From Helicobacteraceae bacterium (GTDB taxonomy: Bacteria; Campylobacterota; Campylobacteria; Campylobacterales; SZUA-545): a DNA stretch of 13,319 nucleotides. The stretch covers positions 1-13,319 of the forward strand of contig QKHD01000192.1 of the NCBI GenBank assembly GCA_003250175.1, written 5' to 3'. Below the pieces are notes generated by a model, which was given only the letters and a program-made list of their open reading frames with translations, was not told the origin of the DNA and did no database searches. Each line of letters starts with the position of its first letter. Within the stretch, counting starts at the first letter, position 1. Shown here one piece after another: positions 8,314-13,319 of this stretch. The position numbers and the translations under genes are program-made.

Positions 8314-9149
8314 TTTTCGGCGATCTTTTGAAAAAAGTCAAGAGAGAAAGACCCAGCCCCAAGGATGCTCCCAAGCACTGGATCAAATGTAAGAAGTGTC
8401 AGGCGATCATGTATTATAAAGAGATCGCGGAGAAATCCTTTGTCTGCCCCAAATGCGACAACCACATGCGTATCAACGCGGCGCAGCGTATCGAGATGCT
8501 GACCGATGCGGGCAGCTTTGAAGAGCACGATGCCAACCTAAAACCCATCGATCCCCTTTCCTTTGTGGACAAAAAAAGCTACAAGCAGCGGGTGGAAGAG
8601 TCCGTGGAAAAAACCGGCCGTCACTCGGCGGTGATCAGCGGCAGCTGCACCATCGGCGGTATCTCCACCGAACTCGTTGTATTTGACTTTGACTTCATGG
8701 GCGGCAGCCTTGGTTCCGTCGAAGGGGAGAAGATTGTTCGTGCCGTCAACCGTGCCATTGAGCGCCGCGTGGGCGTGGTAATCGTCAGTGCCAGCGGCGG
8801 GGCGCGGATGCAGGAGAGTACCTTCAGCCTTATGCAGATGGCCAAGACTTCCGCTGCGCTCCGGAGGCTGGACAAGGAAAAACTTCCTTTCATCTCCATC
8901 CTGACCGATCCGACCTTCGGTGGGGTCAGCGCCTCCTTTGCGATGCTGGGTGACATTATCATTGCCGAGCCGGGAACCATCATCGGGTTTGCCGGTGCGC
9001 GGGTTATCAAGCAGACCATCGGGGCCGAGCTTCCGGAGGGCTTCCAGAGTGCGGAGTTCCTGGTCGAACACGGTCTGATCGATATGGTCGAGCACCGTAA
9101 AACACTCAAATCCACCGTGGGGAACCTGCTCAAAATCATGAGCAGATAA
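8310..9149 (+). CDS. accD: Acetyl-CoA carboxylase carboxyltransferase subunit beta
   Basis: AccD pairs with AccA to move the carboxyl group from carboxybiotin to acetyl-CoA, giving malonyl-CoA for fatty-acid synthesis. The 279-aa protein has the N-terminal zinc ribbon C27-x2-C30 and C46-x2-C49 (HWIKCKKC, FVCPKCDNH). The crotonase-fold carboxyltransferase domain includes GGSLGSVEGEK and the oxyanion-type loop SASGGARMQES (160-170). The ATG overlaps the phosphatase stop as ATGA, a sign of translational coupling. accA is not in the window, and the two subunits are often encoded apart. Length is slightly below E. coli AccD (about 304 aa), mostly at the C-terminus. Confidence 0.96.
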   Translation: MIFGDLLKKVKRERPSPKDAPKHWIKCKKCQAIMYYKEIAEKSFVCPKCDNHMRINAAQRIEMLTDAGSFEEHDANLKPIDPLSFVDKKSYKQRVEESVEKTGRHSAVISGSCTIGGISTELVVFDFDFMGGSLGSVEGEKIVRAVNRAIERRVGVVIVSASGGARMQESTFSLMQMAKTSAALRRLDKEKLPFISILTDPTFGGVSASFAMLGDIIIAEPGTIIGFAGARVIKQTIGAELPEGFQSAEFLVEHGLIDMVEHRKTLKSTVGNLLKIMSR

Positions 9150-9156
9150 AAACCGG

Positions 9157-9615
9157 GTGCAGAAAGTTTTCGTCTATTCAATCCTAAAAAAGGGGAAGGA
9201 TGAGTTTGAAACGATAAACAAGCATTATATGAAGTTGATCTCCAAGTATGCCGATATCCAGGATAACTGGATCTATACCAAGCAGATCGACAAAGCGCAA
9301 AAAGAGGGTGAAAGACAGGCCCAGGCGGCCTACGGCGATGCCTTTTCATCCTGCATGAAGGGGGTCAATATCGTTCTGGATCCCGGCGGGAAAGAGCTGG
9401 ACAGCGAAGGCTTCTCCCGCCTTGTTTCACACGACGAACCGGTGGCGTTTTTCATCGGAGGGGCGTATGGGTTTGACGATACGATGCGGGCCAAGGCCTC
9501 GCATGTCATCAGCCTCAGCCGCCTGACGATGAGCCACAAACTGGCACGGAGTGTACTTTTCGAGCAGATATACCGGGCGTTTACCATCGTGAACAACCAC
9601 CCATACCACAAATAG
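9157..9615 (+). CDS. rlmH: 23S rRNA pseudouridine1915 N3-methyltransferase RlmH
   Basis: RlmH is a small SPOUT enzyme that methylates Psi1915 in helix 69 of 23S rRNA on assembled 70S ribosomes, using SAM. The 152-aa length fits (E. coli 155). It shows the SAM-pocket motifs LDPGGKELDS (74-83) and FFIGGAYGFDD (98-108) and the diagnostic C-terminal tail LSRLTMSHKLARSVLFEQIY with PYHK at the end (149-152). It starts at a GTG (9157): a TGA at 9139 closes the frame upstream, and the start aligns with homologues. The ribosome site is poor, and the gene lies 7 bp after the accD stop, so coupled translation is likely. Confidence 0.94.
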   Translation: MQKVFVYSILKKGKDEFETINKHYMKLISKYADIQDNWIYTKQIDKAQKEGERQAQAAYGDAFSSCMKGVNIVLDPGGKELDSEGFSRLVSHDEPVAFFIGGAYGFDDTMRAKASHVISLSRLTMSHKLARSVLFEQIYRAFTIVNNHPYHK

Positions 9616-9621
9616 AGAGAA

Positions 9622-9990
9622 ATGATGAGAAAAAGAGAGTTTAACCAGTTTGAAAAGATGCTTTTCGAACGACGGGCACAGATTTTGAAAAACATCCACG
9701 ATGCACACGATGAGCTGGACCAGCTCAATAGCGTCGAACTGAACGATGAGGGTGATTTTGCCAGTGCCAGCAGTGAAAGCATGATCGATCAGGTTATTAC
9801 CACACAGCAGTCCAAAGAACTGGCGGAAATTGAATATGCCCTGAGCAAGATCAAAGACGGCAGCTACGGTACCTGCGAAATGTGTGAAGAGGACATTGGC
9901 AAGGAACGCCTTAAAGTCAAGCCTCATGCAAAATATTGTATTGTCTGTAGAGAAATCGTAGAAAAGAGCGGCGTACAGGCCAAAGGGTGA
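9622..9990 (+). CDS. dksA: DksA/TraR-type RNA polymerase-binding transcription factor
   Basis: DksA binds the RNA polymerase secondary channel and, with ppGpp, adjusts rRNA and amino-acid gene transcription. The 122-aa protein has a long N-terminal helical region likely to form the coiled coil, with the tip motif D42-E-G-D45-F-A47 matching the DksA DxxDxA signature needed for activity. The C-terminal four-cysteine zinc finger is C85-x2-C88 and C106-x2-C109 (GTCEMCEEDI, KYCIVCREI). It is shorter than E. coli DksA (151 aa) at the N-terminus. The ATG at 9622 is followed by a second ATG (9625). The ribosome site AGAGAG (9614-9619) overlaps the rlmH stop. Which member (DksA or DksA2-like) is uncertain, although the four Cys argue against the Cys-poor DksA2 type. 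Confidence 0.88.
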   Translation: MMRKREFNQFEKMLFERRAQILKNIHDAHDELDQLNSVELNDEGDFASASSESMIDQVITTQQSKELAEIEYALSKIKDGSYGTCEMCEEDIGKERLKVKPHAKYCIVCREIVEKSGVQAKG

Positions 9991-9995
9991 TCCGG

Positions 9996-10994
9996 ATGTA
10001 CTTCAAACGTTACACACTGTTATCGGTTATTTTTTTAGTTCTGGTGGTTGCCTACACCCACTTGTTTGTGGATCAGGTCTTTACCATGGACATTTTCGGC
10101 TCCAGCTTTTCCTTCCCGGTTGCCTTTTGGGTGATTATCCCAGCTTTGCTGCTGCTGGCCGCTACCCTGGCACACTTCGGTTTTTACTCCGTGGTTAACA
10201 GTCTGAAACGTATCCGTCTGGAAAAAGATCTGGACAAATCCAAGACGATGGTTAAAAATGCTCTACTCGGCAATCACCGATCCCAGAGCATTCACGACAG
10301 CCGTCTGAACCTGATCAACAGCCTTCTGGCCAACACCGCCATGACCCTGCCCAAAGGGTTTGCCTTCGACGACGACGAGCTGAATGAAATTCTCTCCGTC
10401 ATCAACCGTGTCAAGAGCGGTGAGTATGTGGATCTGAGCCGATATAAACTGCCATCCGATAATGTCCTGGCCATGCAAAATCAGTGCAACCGTCTGGACG
10501 TGGAGCCGACCTTCGCGGATAAACTGATGGGTGGATGCCAGGAGCCAAGCAGCATGTGCGTACGTGCCTTTGAAGCCTACGCAACCTATGCGGACAAACG
10601 CCGGCTCGAACGCGTCACCCTGCCAAAAAGCAAAAAAGTGGTGCTGAACATGCTGGCCCGATACGAATCGGAAAAAAATCCCCTCGACCTGACCAAGGAC
10701 GAGATGGTAGCCCTGTGCAAAGAGGTGGAGTTTGACGACAAGGACTTTATCAAACTGGTCCAGATTCTGAAAGAGAATATCCAGCCCGATGAACTGTTGG
10801 AAATCTGCTACCACCTGCAGATGGAGATCGAAGCAGCGGCCAGTGCCTATCTCTATGCCAACCTCGAGCTGGAGAAAAACGATGTGGCCAAAGAGTACCT
10901 CGAGCAGTTTGACGAAGACGAACTGCGCCCCTTCCGTTACTACATGAGTCTGAAAAGATTCGGTCAAAAAGTGGTGCTGAGCGACTTCCTCTGA
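9996..10994 (+). CDS. Two-TM membrane protein with large helical cytosolic region, function unknown
   Basis: I do not recognise a named family over the full length. The 332-aa protein has two hydrophobic segments, about 7-24 and 41-67, joined by a short loop (VDQVFTMDIFG). Basic residues follow (SLKRIRLEKD) and then about 260 charged, mainly helical residues, so both ends are predicted to be cytosolic. The N-terminal layout resembles LapA/DUF1049 proteins. The C-terminal part from about 265 (ELLEICYHLQMEIEAAASAY) looks like TPR-style paired helices. Both similarities are inference. I prefer the ATG at 9996, which has AAAGGG (9981-9986) at 9-nt spacing, over an in-frame GTG at 9987 that overlaps the dksA stop. 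It overlaps dus by 1 bp. A hypothetical membrane protein sits at this place in C. jejuni too, as I recall (Cj0124c). Confidence 0.85.
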   Translation: MYFKRYTLLSVIFLVLVVAYTHLFVDQVFTMDIFGSSFSFPVAFWVIIPALLLLAATLAHFGFYSVVNSLKRIRLEKDLDKSKTMVKNALLGNHRSQSIHDSRLNLINSLLANTAMTLPKGFAFDDDELNEILSVINRVKSGEYVDLSRYKLPSDNVLAMQNQCNRLDVEPTFADKLMGGCQEPSSMCVRAFEAYATYADKRRLERVTLPKSKKVVLNMLARYESEKNPLDLTKDEMVALCKEVEFDDKDFIKLVQILKENIQPDELLEICYHLQMEIEAAASAYLYANLELEKNDVAKEYLEQFDEDELRPFRYYMSLKRFGQKVVLSDFL

Positions 10995-11923
10995 TGCTAC
11001 TCGATTTTTCCAACAAGGTCTACGCCCTGGCTCCCCTGGCCGGCTGGACCGACCTCCCTTTTCGCCAGACCGTAAAAAAGTTTGGCGCTGATCTGACCGT
11101 TAGCGAAATGATCAGCTCCAACGCCCTGGTTTACAACGCCAGACGCACCAAAAAAATGATTGAAAAATCCCCACTTGAGATTCCCTATTCCGTACAGTTA
11201 GCCGGTGCCAAACCGGAGATTATCCGTCAAGCCGTTGAGATTTTGAATGATGAAGAGGGGATTGACATTATCGATCTCAACGCCGGTTGTCCGGCTCCAA
11301 AGATCGTGGGTCACGGCAGCGGTTCCTCGCTGCTCAAAGACTTGGTTTTACTGGGGCAGATGATTGAGACCATCAAATCTACCTCTAACAAATCGCTTAC
11401 CAGTGTCAAAATTCGTCTGGGCTTTGATCAGAAAATAGGTCCGGAGATCGCCAAAGTCGTCGAGGCCTCCGGAGCCGACTTTCTGGTGGTGCATGGCCGA
11501 ACCAAAACCGGTGCCTACAAAGCCCCCGTGGATTATGACCAGATCGCCGAAGTCAAGGCCGCCGTTTCGATCCCAGTATTGGCCAACGGTGATATTGACA
11601 GCTTCGATAAGGCCCACAGTGTGATGGACTACACCAAAACCGACGGCGTGATGATCGGTCGCGGGGCCATGGGCAACCCCTGGATTTTCAAACAGCTGCG
11701 TGAAGGCAAGGCGAATCTCAGCCGCGAAGAGAAGTACGACGTGATTTTGGAGCACTACGAAAACATGGTGAGTTTCCACGGCGAGTACGGCGCGGTGCTC
11801 TTCCGCAAACACCTGCACAATTATTCCAAGGGTTATGAAGGGGCTTCGCTCTTTCGTGATACAATCAACCGTATTGAGGACGTGAACGAAGCACGTGACC
11901 TGATCAAGGAATTTTTCCGTTAG
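10994..11923 (+). CDS. dus: tRNA dihydrouridine synthase, DusB-like
   Basis: This is an FMN- and NADPH-dependent enzyme that reduces uridines in the tRNA D-loop to dihydrouridine. The 309-aa product has the N-terminal FMN-binding motif APLAGWTDLPFR (13-24), the substrate stretch YSVQLAG, the catalytic acid Cys99 in DLNAGCPAPKIVGHGSGS (E. coli DusB has Cys100, from memory), and the phosphate-binding IGRGAMGNPWIF (from 221). It lacks features of the DusA group, and the motif order fits DusB/NifR3. The ATG overlaps the stop of the upstream gene (TGATG), so translation is probably coupled. Its stop codon lies next to the strong ribosome site of the following gene. Confidence 0.92.
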   Translation: MLLDFSNKVYALAPLAGWTDLPFRQTVKKFGADLTVSEMISSNALVYNARRTKKMIEKSPLEIPYSVQLAGAKPEIIRQAVEILNDEEGIDIIDLNAGCPAPKIVGHGSGSSLLKDLVLLGQMIETIKSTSNKSLTSVKIRLGFDQKIGPEIAKVVEASGADFLVVHGRTKTGAYKAPVDYDQIAEVKAAVSIPVLANGDIDSFDKAHSVMDYTKTDGVMIGRGAMGNPWIFKQLREGKANLSREEKYDVILEHYENMVSFHGEYGAVLFRKHLHNYSKGYEGASLFRDTINRIEDVNEARDLIKEFFR

Positions 11924-11927
11924 GAGG
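11922..11927 (+). promoter_or_regulatory. Strong Shine-Dalgarno of pepD within the dus stop codon
   Basis: AGGAGG, a full match to the anti-SD core, uses the last two bases of the dus TAG and ends 4 nt before the pepD ATG. It is the best ribosome site in the window; the other genes rely on weaker sites or overlaps. Confidence 0.75.
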
Positions 11928-11931
11928 CAAA

Positions 11932-13185
11932 ATGGAGCGGGTAGTAGCACTCTTTGAGGCGATTAGCAAAATTCCCCATTGCAGTGGGAATACGGCGTCA
12001 CTTCAGGCATTTATCGAACAGTTTGCCGAGTCCAAAGGGTACGAGTGCGAAAGTGATGAGGCGGGCAATATCCTAACCCGAAAAGGCAAGCCTACCGTCT
12101 GCCTCCAGGCTCACTATGACATGGTCTGCATCGGCGATTACGAAAACCTTCGTTTGGTCCGTGAGGGCAATATTCTCCGGGCTGACCGCTCGACCCTGGG
12201 GGCCGATAACGGTATCGGCGTGGCCATGATGCTGGCGTTGATGGAAGAGGGCCACGATATCGAATGCCTCTTTACCAACGACGAAGAGATCGGTCTCATC
12301 GGTGCCAAGGCCTTAGATCTGGAGATTCGCAGCCGCTACCTGCTGAACCTTGACAGCGAAGAGGAGGGCAGGGTCTACATCGGCTGTGCCGGCGGGTTTG
12401 ACGTTACGGTGCATGTGCCGTTGACCCCCATCGTTGTAACCGAGCCGCTGTGCCGGATCAAAACCCGCAACTATCCCGGCGGTCACTCCGGAATCCAGAT
12501 CGATAAAAATATCCCTAATGCCCTCAAAGACCTGCTCTTTTTCCTTGATGAACATAACCTCCCCCTCTACCATTTCCACGGCGGCGAACGGCACAACTCC
12601 ATTCCCGTCCACGCCTATGCCCTGACGAGCATTCCGGAGGGTATGGCAGTTCCGGAAAATCTGGAAGTCGATACGATGGATCGGGTAGGGACCCTTTATG
12701 ACTGCCGCGATCTTTCCCGTCTGCTTCGTGCCTTTCCGACAGGAGTGCGCAGCTGGAACGCTGCCCACGGGATTCCCCATGACAGCATCAACCTGGCCAA
12801 GGTCCGGATCGAACAGGATACGGCGCTGATTGAAATCTCCGCCCGCAGTATGGACAACGCCTCACTTAAACGGCTTGAATCAGAAACCCGGGCATTTTTT
12901 GAGGGTTATCGGCTTGACGTCAAGGACGGCTACCCTGCCTGGGCTCCGGAGATGAGCGAATTTGCCAAAGAGGTGATGGCGCTGTATGAGGCGACCGCGG
13001 GAAGTTGTGAGGTCGGAGTGATCCATGCCGGTCTGGAGTGCGCTGTGATTAAGGACAAAGCTCCGCATCTCGATGCCGTCTCCATGGGGCCGAACATCTA
13101 CGCTCCCCACACGGACCGGGAGTATACGGAGCTAGACTCCGTGGGCCGGGTCTTTGAAATTGTCAAAAAGGTGATTGCCCGGTGA
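11932..13185 (+). CDS. pepD: Xaa-His (aminoacyl-histidine) dipeptidase, M20 family
   Basis: This is a cytosolic di-zinc dipeptidase cleaving Xaa-His and similar dipeptides for peptide turnover. All expected M20 residues are visible: zinc ligand H61 and catalytic D63 (LQAHYDMV), bridging D92 (LGADNGIG), catalytic E118 and ligand E119 (TNDEEIGLIGA), D141 (NLDSEEEG), and H393 near the end (APHTDREY). The lid/dimerisation domain includes YPGGHSGIQID. The order and spacing match M20C PepD. At 417 aa it is clearly shorter than E. coli PepD (485 aa), with most of the loss between D141 and H393. The start is set by AGGAGG 4 nt upstream. Its stop overlaps the next gene by 4 bp. Exact peptide specificity is not provable from sequence. 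Confidence 0.88.
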   Translation: MERVVALFEAISKIPHCSGNTASLQAFIEQFAESKGYECESDEAGNILTRKGKPTVCLQAHYDMVCIGDYENLRLVREGNILRADRSTLGADNGIGVAMMLALMEEGHDIECLFTNDEEIGLIGAKALDLEIRSRYLLNLDSEEEGRVYIGCAGGFDVTVHVPLTPIVVTEPLCRIKTRNYPGGHSGIQIDKNIPNALKDLLFFLDEHNLPLYHFHGGERHNSIPVHAYALTSIPEGMAVPENLEVDTMDRVGTLYDCRDLSRLLRAFPTGVRSWNAAHGIPHDSINLAKVRIEQDTALIEISARSMDNASLKRLESETRAFFEGYRLDVKDGYPAWAPEMSEFAKEVMALYEATAGSCEVGVIHAGLECAVIKDKAPHLDAVSMGPNIYAPHTDREYTELDSVGRVFEIVKKVIAR

Positions 13186-13319
13186 AAGCTTATCTTTTGG
13201 ATACGTCCGTAGTGATCGACTCCAGTGAAAATATTAAAAACCTCTCGGAAGAGGGGAAAAACCTGATCGTCATTACGGACATCGTCCTCAACGAAGCCGA
13301 CCACCTGAAAAATAACTTC
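13182..13319 (+). CDS. PIN-domain protein, probably PIN-PhoH family (3' partial)
   Basis: The frame starts at a GTG whose bases 2-4 (TGA) are the pepD stop (GTGA overlap) and stays open to the right edge, giving 46 residues. It begins MKAYLLDTSVVIDSSENI, the first strand of a PIN nuclease domain with the metal-binding Asp (LLDTSVV). The segment IVITDIVLNEADHLKNN follows, with the second conserved acid (Glu) in the 'VLxExDxLK' pattern. That pattern, at this position near the N-terminus, is typical of PIN-PhoH ATPase fusions (YlaK type) rather than short VapC toxins, but the ATPase half is beyond the window. No antitoxin gene precedes it. Confidence 0.75.
   Translation, partial: MKAYLLDTSVVIDSSENIKNLSEEGKNLIVITDIVLNEADHLKNNF

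Noticed and set aside
9622..9990. Mobile-element TraR rather than chromosomal DksA
   Set aside because: TraR proteins are about 70 aa and lack the full coiled coil. This one has the DxxDxA tip and sits in a conserved housekeeping order.
9987..9995. GTG start for the two-TM protein, overlapping the dksA stop
   Set aside because: Possible, but AAAGGG would directly abut the GTG; the ATG at 9996 has proper spacing. The difference is only three residues.
13182..13319. VapC-like toxin of a toxin-antitoxin pair
   Set aside because: The gene before it is a peptidase, no small antitoxin is present, and the LLDTSVV / VLNEADHLK pattern fits PIN-PhoH better.

Overview
This window looks like a core chromosomal segment from a member of the Campylobacterota (epsilonproteobacteria). 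Three things point there. The RecO is short (205 aa). The proteins resemble those of Campylobacter, Sulfurimonas and Sulfurovum. The gene order phosphatase-accD-rlmH-dksA-membrane protein-dus matches, from memory, the Campylobacter jejuni Cj0128c-Cj0123c region. By eye the base composition is roughly half G+C, which is high for the phylum and would fit a GC-richer marine or vent lineage (Nitratifractor- or Hydrogenimonas-like), but I cannot name the genus. I see no mobile element, CRISPR array, tRNA or rRNA.

Left end (1-1760): the 3' part of a gene for an outer-membrane beta-barrel protein (TraF/PorV-like) carrying an acidic calcium-loop-like stretch. It converges on recO, which lies on the minus strand. 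A 12-bp-stem hairpin sits between them and runs into the recO stop codon. recO and gltB diverge from a 91-bp intergenic region that holds a short palindrome with a -10-like hexamer on each strand and a perfect tandem 11-bp repeat in the recO leader.

Right side (1761 to the end): ten plus-strand genes follow with gaps of at most 12 bp or overlaps of 1-4 bp, so they probably form one transcription unit of at least 11.5 kb. The order is gltB and gltD (NADPH glutamate synthase), an inositol-monophosphatase/FBPase-superfamily phosphatase, accD (acetyl-CoA carboxylase beta), rlmH (23S rRNA m3Psi1915 methyltransferase), a DksA-type RNA polymerase regulator, an unrecognised two-TM protein with a large cytosolic helical part, a DusB-like tRNA dihydrouridine synthase, an M20 Xaa-His dipeptidase (pepD-like), and the start of a PIN-domain protein, probably of the PIN-PhoH family.

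Functionally the unit joins nitrogen assimilation, fatty-acid initiation, rRNA and tRNA modification, stringent-type transcription control and peptide turnover, so it is a growth-related housekeeping cluster. I found no convincing new multi-gene system. The points most worth a second look are the two-TM protein between dksA and dus, the mixed IMPase/FBPase signature of the phosphatase, the strong excess of TCCGGA with a TCC-GGA codon-pair preference, and the divergent control region.
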